Assembly: GCA_041658605.1 (NCBI GenBank)
Contig: JBAZZU010000006.1
Span: 16,530-80,529 of the forward strand
Direction: 5' to 3'
DNA length: 64,000 bases
From: JBAZWE01 sp041658605
Lineage (GTDB): Bacteria > Actinomycetota > Thermoleophilia > BMS3ABIN01
The translations under genes and the position numbers were made by a program. Numbering within the stretch: the first letter of the stretch is position 1; every line of letters starts with the position of its first letter. This document shows positions 35,918-44,038 of this stretch, in pieces. The notes under the pieces were generated by a model. The model did not search any database, was not told the origin of the DNA, and was given only the letters and a program-made list of their open reading frames with translations.

Positions 35918-36655
35918 GTGGCGAATACAAAGCAGCAACGTAAACGTGTAAAGATAGCCTCGCGCGAGCGCATGGAGAACCTGCGTTACAAGTCGCGTAT
36001 CAAAACGATGTTCAAATCGCTTACAATAGCGGCTGAGGAGGACAAGGAGCGCGCGGCAAGTATAGCCATGGAGCTGATATCGCTGATCGACAAGGCTGCC
36101 AGCCGTGGCGTGATCCATGAGAACAATGCTGCCAGGAAGAAATCGCGCATCACCAGGATCGTCGAACTGACTCCGGGCACCGGCAAAACCCCGGGCCCCG
36201 CGAAAAACGAACCAAAGGCCGGCAAGAGCAAGGCTGACAAGCGCAGCGAGCGCCATACGGCCAAGACTGAAAAGATAAAAGCAGTCAAGGAAAAGAAGGC
36301 AGCGATGGCCGAAGCTGAAGCCAAGGCGGCCAAAGCTAAGCCAAAGAAGGAAAAAGCTGAAGCAGCGCCGGAAGAGAAGCCTGCCGAGCCTGAAGCTGAG
36401 GCGGCGCCGGTTGAAGAAGAGTCCGCTGTGGCTGATGCTCCGGTTGAAGAGGTAGCCCCGGTCGAAGAGGCCGCTCCTGCTGAAGAGCCAGATGCGATTG
36501 AAGAGCCAGATGCGATTGAAGAAGCCGCCTCTCCTGAAGCTGAAGAAAACGTGACCGAAGCTCCTGCGCAAGAGGCAGCGGTTGAGAAAAAAGCGCCCGC
36601 CGAAGAAAAGCCTAAGGCAAAAAAGGCTCCCGCAAAAAAAAAGGAATCCGAGTAG
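35918..36655 (+). CDS. rpsT: Ribosomal protein bS20 with long charged C-terminal extension
   Basis: 245 residues, against about 85-90 for normal bS20. It starts with GTG after AGGAG. Residues 1-90 (ANTKQQRKRVKIASRERMENLRYKSRIKT ... NNAARKKSRITRIV) are a complete bS20, including the 16S-binding helices. Residues 91-245 are low complexity: first a Lys-rich basic part, then an Ala/Glu/Pro acidic part with repeated EEPDAIEEPDAIEE, then a Lys-rich end (KAPAKKKESE). The tail is in frame with no stop or slippery site. Other bacterial ribosomal proteins are known to carry similar Ala/Lys/Glu tails, but one of this size on bS20 is notable. Confidence 0.93.
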   Translation: MANTKQQRKRVKIASRERMENLRYKSRIKTMFKSLTIAAEEDKERAASIAMELISLIDKAASRGVIHENNAARKKSRITRIVELTPGTGKTPGPAKNEPKAGKSKADKRSERHTAKTEKIKAVKEKKAAMAEAEAKAAKAKPKKEKAEAAPEEKPAEPEAEAAPVEEESAVADAPVEEVAPVEEAAPAEEPDAIEEPDAIEEAASPEAEENVTEAPAQEAAVEKKAPAEEKPKAKKAPAKKKESE

Positions 36656-36826
36656 TCTGACCGCTCACTGTTTCTTCGTTTCACCCTCACAAGCTGGTCT
36701 TTAGACTTGCATGCCGGGATTCAGCCGGTAAAAAAGAATACATCTCCGAACTGCGTCTGGACGGCAAATTCCCCAAAAAATGACAATGGTCATTTTTACC
36801 CGCATGAAATATGATAAAAACTACTT

Positions 36827-37666
36827 ATGCTCAATGCGGATATAAAAGAACTCCTCGAAGCACGGCGATTCGGAGTAGTCACAGACAGACTTTATGAAAA
36901 TCCCGGCCTGGTCGGAGATCTCGTAAGCTTTCTTGACGAAGCTGACAGCGGAACGCAGACCGGCATACTGACAATCCTGGGTCGATATGGTTTCGACCAT
37001 CCAGAGCTGGTGTATCCTCATGTCGAAGCGATAATGCATGTGCTCGCCAGGAATGACTCGCTGAAGTCCGATGTCGCCTGCGCGATGGGCAACCTGGTAT
37101 TCAATTCGCGAGAAAAGTCAGCCGAGGTCATCCCGATGCTCAAGGAACTCTTCCATGACGAGGACAGCCTCCTTAGGCAGGACGCAGCGGCCGCGATGGG
37201 CAACATCGGCTTCAACTTCCCTGACCTCGTCGAAGAAGACATACCAGGACTGATCGCCATGCTTGAATCAGATGACGAGGACGAGCAGGAAACCGGCGCC
37301 CAGGCCCTGGGCAAGATAGGAATCAACTCCCCCGAGATCATCAGAGAGACTTTCCCCAGGCTTGTGAGCGTACTGTCGCATGCCAAGGATGCGAGCTGCG
37401 GCGGTATCATCTCCGCTTTTGGCGCGCTGGGTTTCCATTACCCGGAGATGGTGCGGGAGCAGATACCAGAGCTTATCGGATACCTCCACAGCACGAATCC
37501 GATAGCGGTCAAAAACGCCGTGATGGCGCTTGGCATAATCGGCATGAACAATCCTGACCTGATCGAACCGGCAGTGCCTGACCTTCGAAAACTGACCGGC
37601 GATCCCGACCGGGAGATAAGGCTGAATGCGATGGTGGCGATCTCAAAAAGCGATGACAGCGGGTAG
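36827..37666 (+). CDS. HEAT-repeat protein
   Basis: 279 residues of helical repeats about 37-40 residues long, recognisable by recurring D-x2-L-x2-DAAAAMGNIGF, ETGAQALGKIGI, AVKNAVMALGIIGM and FNFPDLVEEDIPGLIAML patterns. There are about six units. No catalytic residues and no signal peptide, so probably a cytosolic scaffold; a resemblance to PBS-lyase-type HEAT proteins does not imply lyase activity. Transcribed alone and ended by the terminator at 37697. Confidence 0.85.
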   Translation: MLNADIKELLEARRFGVVTDRLYENPGLVGDLVSFLDEADSGTQTGILTILGRYGFDHPELVYPHVEAIMHVLARNDSLKSDVACAMGNLVFNSREKSAEVIPMLKELFHDEDSLLRQDAAAAMGNIGFNFPDLVEEDIPGLIAMLESDDEDEQETGAQALGKIGINSPEIIRETFPRLVSVLSHAKDASCGGIISAFGALGFHYPEMVREQIPELIGYLHSTNPIAVKNAVMALGIIGMNNPDLIEPAVPDLRKLTGDPDREIRLNAMVAISKSDDSG

Positions 37667-37696
37667 CTTTTTAATAAACTGTGGTGCCTGAACAAT

Positions 37697-37729
37697 AAAA
37701 AACCCCCGCCGTTCAGGCAGGGGTTTTTC
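37697..37729. terminator. Bidirectional terminator between HEAT and rhodanese genes
   Basis: AAAAACCCCCGCC / GGCAGGGGTTTTT (one unpaired C) with T-tracts in both directions serves the two convergent genes. Confidence 0.88.
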
Positions 37730-37765
37730 AGTGGTGCTTTCTATTTGCTGGAGCAAATCTTTTTA

Positions 37766-38179
37766 TCAGTTTTCTACCACGTGGTTGGCGCGTACCCAGG
37801 ATCGTAGTCCTCCCCTGAGGTTGTAGACCTCGCTGAATCCGTTCCTGGTCAGCAACTTGCAGGCCCTGGCCGAACGCGAGCCGCTGCGGCAGTTGACCAC
37901 GACGGGACGTTCACGGTAACGCTCGATCTCTCCCAGACGATTCCCGATCTGAGACAACGGTATGTGTTTTGAGTTTGGAATACGGCTGCCGGCATACTCA
38001 TTATGGGTACGGACATCGATTACCACGGCGCCTTCCTGGCTTATCAGCCTTTCAGCCTCGTCGGGCTCTACGTTATTTATATTGCTTAACCGCGTTGCAG
38101 CAATCCGGAAAATAATGTAGGCGCCTGCAAGTGCGATGAATATCAGCCAGAAGTTGTTTTGAATGAACAAACCGATCAT
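37766..38179 (-). CDS. Membrane-anchored rhodanese-like protein
   Basis: 137 residues. One N-terminal membrane helix (NNFWLIFIALAGAYIIF), then a single rhodanese domain: VVIDVRTHNEYAGSRIPNSKHIPL, and the active-site loop CRSGSRS with the persulfide cysteine, then GFSEVYNLRGGLRSW. Likely handles sulfane sulfur at the membrane. Its start overlaps the stop of the small upstream gene (ATGA), so they are coupled. Confidence 0.9.
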   Translation of the reverse strand: MIGLFIQNNFWLIFIALAGAYIIFRIAATRLSNINNVEPDEAERLISQEGAVVIDVRTHNEYAGSRIPNSKHIPLSQIGNRLGEIERYRERPVVVNCRSGSRSARACKLLTRNGFSEVYNLRGGLRSWVRANHVVEN

Positions 38180-38331
38180 CCTTCCGCTCTTAACTCTGCG
38201 ATCTCGTCTTCCAGCTCCATCTGCCTGAACTGCATCGCGACCGGGGCTCCATGCGAAGGCGTAAGGGTTCTGAGCTCCCTGAGCTCCTTTTTCAGTTCAT
38301 CGATTCTCTCTGTGCGTTCATCCGCCATCAT
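38176..38331 (-). CDS. Small conserved-looking helical protein, function unknown
   Basis: 51 residues from the ATG at 38331, chosen because AGGAGG lies six bases upstream. The sequence is highly charged and heptad-like (DERTERIDELKKELREL ... QFRQMELEDEIAELRAEG), so it should form a short coiled coil. It overlaps the rhodanese gene by 4 bp, and the two are probably translated together. I do not recognise the family. Confidence 0.65.
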   Translation of the reverse strand: MMADERTERIDELKKELRELRTLTPSHGAPVAMQFRQMELEDEIAELRAEG

Positions 38332-38449
38332 GGTGTACCTCCTGCCAGAAAATGGACCCTTATGTAAATCGAGGCCACAATATTTCATTCACGTGACCCT
38401 TGCTCTTATCAGGTTAGATGCTGGATGCTCCGGGAGGGTTCAAGCTGGG

Positions 38450-39433
38450 TCAGACTATGTCCAGAACCCTGGCGACCGCGATCTCGAGGGTGAGGTCGGG
38501 ACGCTGGTCCTTGCGGCCTTTCATATCAGCATCGAGCTCGGCGAGTATCATCACGGCACGCCGCAGTCCGTCCGCCGTGAAGTTGCGGCTCTGTTCAGCG
38601 ATCTTTCTGGCCGGGAAGGGCTTCAATCCGAGAGCATGCGCGGCCCGGGTGAGATCCTCTCCCCTCTCTCCCGCCGAGACGACCTCACACAGGTTCTTGA
38701 GATGTCTGGCTATGGAAAAGAAGACCGATGCCGGCGCAGCGTGGCCGGCCAGCAGCTCTTCGAGATGACGGAAGACAGCCTCTCTGTCGCGTTGGCCGAG
38801 GGCGTCGGTCATATCCCAGACTTTCGTTTCGCGCGATACCCAGCAGAGTTCATCTATGTCTTCGGACTCCACCGCGCGCTTGCCGACATAAGCTGAGAGC
38901 TTGTCCAGTTCGCTGACTATGGCGCGCTGGTCTGAACCGGTCAGACCCACCAGGTGCTGGGCCTCACGAGCACCGAGCTTCAGATGCCTCTGTGCAGCCT
39001 GCTCCTGAGCCCACACCGGAAGGCCCGCGAACCGCGGCGCCTCATATACGAGCACCTGGCCCACCTCGATGACAGCCTTGTATATCGCCTCGTTCTTCCT
39101 GATGCCGCCGCCGACCAGCGCCAGACATGAATAATCCACCGGATCTGCGAGAAAGGCCGCGATCACATCCTTGTCCGCCTTGTGCCAGTCGCCGACGCTG
39201 TTGACCAGGACCAGCCTGACGCCTGTGCCGAACGGCGGTGTGCCGGCAGCCTGGACGACCGCATGGGCGGAATGCTCGGCCGCATCGAACACGTCTACAT
39301 TGAGGTCGGTGCCGGACTCGCTGATCACGCGGTCCTTCAGGCGCCTGACGGCCTTCTCGATCTTGGGGTCATCGCTGCCGGTTATCAGATATACCGGCTT
39401 GAGTTTTTCCTGTTTTCTTGCACTTTTTGTCAT
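38450..39433 (-). CDS. holA: DNA polymerase III subunit delta
   Basis: 327 residues. Clamp-loader wrench subunit. It begins KPVYLITGSDDPKIEKAVRRLKDR, the degenerate nucleotide-site region. VLVYEAPRFAGLPVWAQEQAAQRHLKLGAREAQHLVGLTGSDQRAIVSELDKLSAYVG is the conserved helical core, and the C-terminal collar domain ends DLTLEIAVARVLDIV. Located next to comEC as in most Actinobacteria and Firmicutes; comEC stops 4 bp inside its start. Confidence 0.93.
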   Translation of the reverse strand: MTKSARKQEKLKPVYLITGSDDPKIEKAVRRLKDRVISESGTDLNVDVFDAAEHSAHAVVQAAGTPPFGTGVRLVLVNSVGDWHKADKDVIAAFLADPVDYSCLALVGGGIRKNEAIYKAVIEVGQVLVYEAPRFAGLPVWAQEQAAQRHLKLGAREAQHLVGLTGSDQRAIVSELDKLSAYVGKRAVESEDIDELCWVSRETKVWDMTDALGQRDREAVFRHLEELLAGHAAPASVFFSIARHLKNLCEVVSAGERGEDLTRAAHALGLKPFPARKIAEQSRNFTADGLRRAVMILAELDADMKGRKDQRPDLTLEIAVARVLDIV

Positions 39434-41844
39434 CTGTCCGTACTTACCCCCACGCCGGCTTCGCCCAGCGTAATCCGAATCGTACCCTGCCTGTCGGTGC
39501 GAAATATCCTCGCGCCGGATGCCCTTAGTTTCTCCATGGTGTCTTCCGCGGGATGACCGTAGGAATTGCCATCACCAACCGAGATAACGGCCACGTCCGG
39601 CTTCAGCTTCTCCAGGACGGCCTTCATGGAGCTGTCCCTGCTTCCATGGTGGGGGACTTTGAAAACCTCCACCTGGGGAAGGTCGAGCGTTGTCAGTACA
39701 TCACCCTCGGCGTCTCCTGAAAGAAGTATATCAAGCCCGCGGTAACCGGCCAGCAACACGACCGAGTTGGCGTTCGCATCGTCGGCTTTCATATTGTCCG
39801 TCGGGTGCAGCACTTTCAGCTTTAGCTCCCCGAAATCCATCACCTGTCCACTCCGGGCAACTATATATGGCAGATTGCGGCTCCCCACCTGTTTGAGAAA
39901 ATCGCGGTACATCGAACTGGATGAAGCGGGCGCGGCGTCAATTATCGTGTCGACCGGATACTTCTCGAGAACGGGTATCAGACCGGCCAGATGGTCGGCA
40001 TGGGGATGGGTGAGGACGACCGCGTCAAGCCTTTCAACGCCACTTTCCGCAAGCCGGTCATTCACCTTGGAACCCGGTCCTCCATCCACGAGGATCGTGG
40101 CGCCGCCGGGAACCTGTATCAGGACAGCGTCACCCTGGCCTACATCCAGAAACGAGACCCTGTAATCGGCAGGCGGCGCGCCTCTCTTCTCTCCAAGACA
40201 GGCGAATCCGGCCAGCGCGGTGAGCAAGAGAAAAGCAATCAGCACAAGGCGCGCATTCTCTCCCAGCCACGCGAGCCATCTTCTAAAACCCATTCGTTCT
40301 GCAATAACCACCATGACGGTAAGCATACCGTAGAAAAGAACCGTTGCCACCAGGCCGGGAGAATCGCCAACGTAAACCGCTCCCGGCAGCGAAGCGAAGA
40401 ATCGGGCCACGACTATCAGGTAAGCCGTACAGATCGCAGAGAGGGCGTTGAGCAGCCAGCTTATATCCTGTGATACCGGTGCGATAAGTATCGACAGGGT
40501 TCCCAGCAGCATCACCGGTCCCGCCACGGGCGCCGCCGCGACGTTGGCGGGAATCGTCACCATGGATATCTGCTGGAAATGGCCGAGTGTTATCGGCGCG
40601 GTAACGAGGCCCGCCGCGGCCGAGATCGCAACCGCCTCCCTCAGGGCCGCCGGCAGAAATGACAGCGGCGCAGAGAGAACGGGAGAGACCAGAAAGATGG
40701 CGATAACAGCACCGAAGGAGAGCTGGAAGCCCGGGTCCAGCAGGCTGTACGGATTTAAGACAAGTATTATGGCGGCGGCGATCGCCAGGAAGTGATAGCA
40801 GTTCGTCTGCCGCGAGAATATATATGCCGCCATGCCCAGGACGCCGACGATGCCCGCCCGGACGATGGATGGGCCCGCGCCCGTCAGGGGAACATACATG
40901 CAGATCACCAGTACGGCGATCAAAACCGCCGCCAGTCTGGGAACAAGCATCGCCCGGCACAGCAGCATTACGATGAATCCGAGCAGGACCACGTTTTGCC
41001 CGGATACAGCCAGCAGGTGCAGGATGCCGGAACTTCTGAAGTCGGAGATGACATCGTCCGGCACATCGTCATCATCCCCCAGGACCATTCCCTGCAAGAG
41101 GGCTCCAGCGCCTCCCCAATCGCCGATCGCAAGACTTGCACGAGCGTGGTGTCTGGCTGAATCTACAAGGCCCGAGATACCGCCGCGCCTGCCGGGCAGG
41201 ATCTCCACACCGTCAGGTGCTGCGGTCATGACGACATTCACGCCCCTTCTCTGCAGGTATTGTCCATAATCGAAATCTGCTCCGGGGCTGACCGGCGGTT
41301 TTTTTACCGTACCTGAAACCCGCAGCAGCGAGCCTTCTTCCAGTGTTGGTCCCTGCCCTGAACCCATGAAATCCTCACATCGCTCCCTGCAGAAGACATC
41401 GACCTGGAGATTTTCTTCCAGGTCTCTGATTTCACCCTTATAACGAAGAGCGCTGGCGCTGCCTGAAAAACTGACCCTCATCCCCTTGCGCACAGGTCGG
41501 CCTGTTACCGTGATATCCAGGACAACGCGTTTTCCCTCAACCTGCGTGAGACTGCTTTCCCCGAGCGCGTCGAGTCGCATACACCCTGTCGCAAAGCCCA
41601 GGCAGGGAAATAGCAGAAGCAGCAACAGTGCAACGGGCTGTTTCTTCCCGGCCAGCATGAATATGATCAAAAACAGCACGGAGAGGGCAAAAGAGATGGC
41701 CGCGAGCAGCAGGGAGTGAACAATCAGGCTGATGGCGATGCCCGCCAGGAAACCACATAAAAGGGTAAGACCGGAAATCCGAAGGTATCCGGTCAGCATC
41801 TCTGTCACTCGCAAAGCCGTATTTTTAGTTAAAAAGGGCTGCAT
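39430..41844 (-). CDS. comEC: DNA uptake channel/nuclease ComEC
   Basis: 804 residues. N-terminal helices with an inserted OB-like DUF4131 domain (about 90-210), the Competence membrane core (GDDDDVPDDVISDFRSSGILHLLAVSGQN, about 255-285), and a C-terminal metallo-beta-lactamase domain (FLDVGQGDAVLIQVPGG, VVLTHPHADHLAGLIPVLEKY, VFKVPHHGSRDSS). The HPHADH metal site suggests it degrades the non-transported strand. Together with ComEA it would make the cell potentially transformable. Confidence 0.94.
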   Translation of the reverse strand: MQPFLTKNTALRVTEMLTGYLRISGLTLLCGFLAGIAISLIVHSLLLAAISFALSVLFLIIFMLAGKKQPVALLLLLLFPCLGFATGCMRLDALGESSLTQVEGKRVVLDITVTGRPVRKGMRVSFSGSASALRYKGEIRDLEENLQVDVFCRERCEDFMGSGQGPTLEEGSLLRVSGTVKKPPVSPGADFDYGQYLQRRGVNVVMTAAPDGVEILPGRRGGISGLVDSARHHARASLAIGDWGGAGALLQGMVLGDDDDVPDDVISDFRSSGILHLLAVSGQNVVLLGFIVMLLCRAMLVPRLAAVLIAVLVICMYVPLTGAGPSIVRAGIVGVLGMAAYIFSRQTNCYHFLAIAAAIILVLNPYSLLDPGFQLSFGAVIAIFLVSPVLSAPLSFLPAALREAVAISAAAGLVTAPITLGHFQQISMVTIPANVAAAPVAGPVMLLGTLSILIAPVSQDISWLLNALSAICTAYLIVVARFFASLPGAVYVGDSPGLVATVLFYGMLTVMVVIAERMGFRRWLAWLGENARLVLIAFLLLTALAGFACLGEKRGAPPADYRVSFLDVGQGDAVLIQVPGGATILVDGGPGSKVNDRLAESGVERLDAVVLTHPHADHLAGLIPVLEKYPVDTIIDAAPASSSSMYRDFLKQVGSRNLPYIVARSGQVMDFGELKLKVLHPTDNMKADDANANSVVLLAGYRGLDILLSGDAEGDVLTTLDLPQVEVFKVPHHGSRDSSMKAVLEKLKPDVAVISVGDGNSYGHPAEDTMEKLRASGARIFRTDRQGTIRITLGEAGVGVSTDR

Positions 41845-42526
41845 TTTGCAAAATTCTTACAAATAAAGTGGCGAAATATCACTGTTTATGGTAAAAATAT
41901 CCTATGTGTCGAGCAGCCCCGTATCACCCGTCCGGGGTCGCAGGCAAGCTGCTACTGGAATTTCCTGTAAGGGGTTACATGCTGCTCCTTGCTGGGGGGA
42001 AGACCGATTTGCAGCTCTGGCGATGCTCTTCACTTTCTACCAACCGGTGGCGCTGTGCTAACAGCGCCGCCGGATTGAATTTTAGGACACCTCTCTCAAT
42101 CATCATTTTTCAGGCATTTTGAAGTTGTCTTCTCGCTCTATACCCGTCCGGGGTATGCATCAATTTTTTTTGACATGTCAACTAATCATCTGTTAAAGTT
42201 TTTTCATTGGACGCCTGCTCATATGCAGGCAGCCAATAGCTGTTTGGCTCAGCAGGTTTAAAGTATCTACATCTACTGACGAAGTTAAATTGTGCTGAAT
42301 CGATTCGGCCAAGGCCGGATCCCGCGGATAGTTGGCACCGGTTTGAGCCTTTTCAGGAGTTATGTTTTTGCTCCTGCCTTTTCCAAGAGGGGGAGGCGAA
42401 AAACGGAAGCGCCGCGGTTGTCAGCACCTTCTACCAACCGGCGGCGCTGCCTTCACCCGAGGCGGCGCCGCAGGGTATTTAAGGCCTCAGCTCTGAATCC
42501 CGGTCTCTCTGGAAAAACGCATCCTT
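41845..42526. other. Structured 680-bp interval between comEC and comEA
   Basis: comEA and comEC normally adjoin; here they are split by a gene-free stretch. It contains two modules, each with ACCCGTCCGGGGT near its left end (41927 and 42142) and TTCTACCAACCGGYGGCGCTG near its right (42035 and 42429). The first right end forms a strong hairpin CCGGTGGCGCTGT / ACAGCGCCGCCGG. Between them lie a promoter (42170-42199) and a hairpin with GCCTGC / GCAGGC at about 42205-42240. Small RNA genes or regulatory leaders are plausible; none match families I know. Confidence 0.5.
42170..42199 (+). promoter_or_regulatory. Sigma-70-type promoter in the comEC-comEA interval
   Basis: TTGACA at 42170-42175, 18-bp spacer, TAAAGT at 42194-42199. 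Transcription would begin near 42206, at the foot of a hairpin ATTGG..GCCTGC / GCAGGC..CCAAT. No protein gene follows on the plus strand until 43426, which points to a non-coding RNA. Confidence 0.6.
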
Positions 42527-43123
42527 CTAAACAACCACCTGGCCCTTGATCTGTTCGAATTTTGCGGGGCCGATGCCGGGTACTTCCATCATCTCTTCGA
42601 TGCTTTTAAAACCCCCATGTGCATCGCGGTACTCGATGATCTTCTGCGCGGTCTTGGGCCCGACGCCATCTAGCTCCTCCAGCTGTGCCTGGGTGGCAGA
42701 GTTGAGGTTGACGGGCTGCCCCGCGGCGCCAGACGCTCCCGAACCGCCGGCGCCTGTCACGGCCGCTCCAGCCGCACCGGTCTCAGGCACCACCAGCTGC
42801 TGACCGTCGGCGATCTTTGCGGCCAGGTTCACCTGGTTCAGATCAGCGGCGGGAGTCGGGCCACCGGCGAGAGCCAGCGCGTCGGCGACACGGCTGCCCG
42901 GTTCGGCCTCATAGAGACCCGGCCGCGCAACGGCGCCGATGATATGCACCTTGAGCCGCGCCGATGAAGTACTACGCTCTTCCTTGAGGCCCATGGTCAC
43001 AGCCGGGACCTCCTCCCTGTCCGAAGTGGACAGATGGCCGCGAAGATAGTTCGCACCCACGAGGATGATCACCAGTCCGACCGCACCCCAGGCGATCATC
43101 TGCTGACGCGTAAGAGATGGCAT
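42527..43123 (-). CDS. comEA: Competence DNA receptor ComEA
   Basis: 198 residues from the ATG at 43123 (MPSLTRQQM); an upstream in-frame start at 43204 would add 27 residues. One membrane helix (AWGAVGLVIILVGANYL), an SLBB domain (KVHIIGAVARPGLYEAEPG), a Gly/Ala linker and two helix-hairpin-helix motifs (LEELDGVGPKTAQKIIEY and MEVPGIGPAKFEQIKG). Binds incoming double-stranded DNA outside the membrane and hands it to ComEC. Confidence 0.93.
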   Translation of the reverse strand: MPSLTRQQMIAWGAVGLVIILVGANYLRGHLSTSDREEVPAVTMGLKEERSTSSARLKVHIIGAVARPGLYEAEPGSRVADALALAGGPTPAADLNQVNLAAKIADGQQLVVPETGAAGAAVTGAGGSGASGAAGQPVNLNSATQAQLEELDGVGPKTAQKIIEYRDAHGGFKSIEEMMEVPGIGPAKFEQIKGQVVV

Positions 43124-43425
43124 CACAACATGTCCCTGTCTTCCAAAAGCCAACCACCCTCTCAATCTCGATATTTGATGCCCGAAACATCTAAAAAAGG
43201 GCACAGCAAGCCCTCGCGCGGCTGATTTTTTGAATCCGGGGACGCGGGTACCGCGCCATGGTGAGAGAGTGGGAAAACCTGAATGAATGCAATATACATC
43301 CGGCCACTTTTCAAATCAAGCATAAAGAATATTTCCCAGATCCAATTCCCGGCGTAAGTTTTTCATGCCGGCCCCGTCATAGGAGCAAATGACCATGTGG
43401 GTCAGAACAAAAACGGAGGCCGAAA

Positions 43426-43965
43426 ATGAAAAAGTTGCTAAAAAATTGTGTTTTTGTAATAGCGATGGCGGGACTGATGGGTATCATGGCTGGCACGGCC
43501 ATGGCGGCGATGCCGGGTAACGGCGCGGCGCAGATGCAGAAACAGCTGAATGATCCGACGGCGGGTTTGAACGGTTACGAAGACATGCATGATTTTGATT
43601 TCAGGCTGGCGAATTGCGCGATCAGCGGTGAATGTGACCTGGAACCGGTCGGCGATCCCGCACCGGCGGAAGAATCTCCGGTCGAACCAGATGACCCCGC
43701 GGATGATGATGGCGGCTCAATGCTCGGCGACCCTCCGGTCGATCCGGAAAACCCGGGTATCACGCGAATTCCTGATACTCCTGAGGTTACTACCGAAGAG
43801 ACACCGGAGCAGCCTCCAGTCATAACTCAGGAAGCACCACCGCCCACGCGCAGCTCGAAACTGCCGAACACGGGCAGCAGCCTGGCTTTACTGGCCGGCA
43901 TGGGCGCGCTGCTGATGGCATGCGCCTTCGGGGCGAGGATGCTGGTTGCGCGGCGCGCGGGGTGA
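43426..43965 (+). CDS. Small LPXTG-anchored acidic surface protein
   Basis: 179 residues. Signal peptide (MKKLLKNCVFVIAMAGLMG ... AMAAMPG), an acidic Pro/Asp/Glu-rich middle (EPVGDPAPAEESPVEPDDPAD, PPVDPENPG), and a complete sortase signal: LPNTG, hydrophobic helix, then RMLVARRAG. It should be linked to peptidoglycan by a class-type A or E sortase, which is not in the window. The middle has no recognised fold and could be a stalk. ACGGAGG sits ahead of the ATG. Confidence 0.85.
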   Translation: MKKLLKNCVFVIAMAGLMGIMAGTAMAAMPGNGAAQMQKQLNDPTAGLNGYEDMHDFDFRLANCAISGECDLEPVGDPAPAEESPVEPDDPADDDGGSMLGDPPVDPENPGITRIPDTPEVTTEETPEQPPVITQEAPPPTRSSKLPNTGSSLALLAGMGALLMACAFGARMLVARRAG

Positions 43966-44007
43966 ATCTGAGGAATACGGCAAGATGAGCGCTTCACTCG
44001 AACTAAC

Positions 44008-44038
44008 AAAAAAAAGCGCCCTCCGGGGCGCTTTTTAC
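44008..44038. terminator. Shared terminator of the LPXTG gene and leuS
   Basis: AAAAAGCGCCC / GGGGCGCTTTTT lies between two convergent genes. The leuS stop codon (44035) falls inside the distal T-tract. Confidence 0.85.

Noticed and set aside
41904..42122. Short plus-strand frame in the comEC-comEA interval
   Set aside because: Spans strong hairpins and has no ribosome site or protein-like composition.
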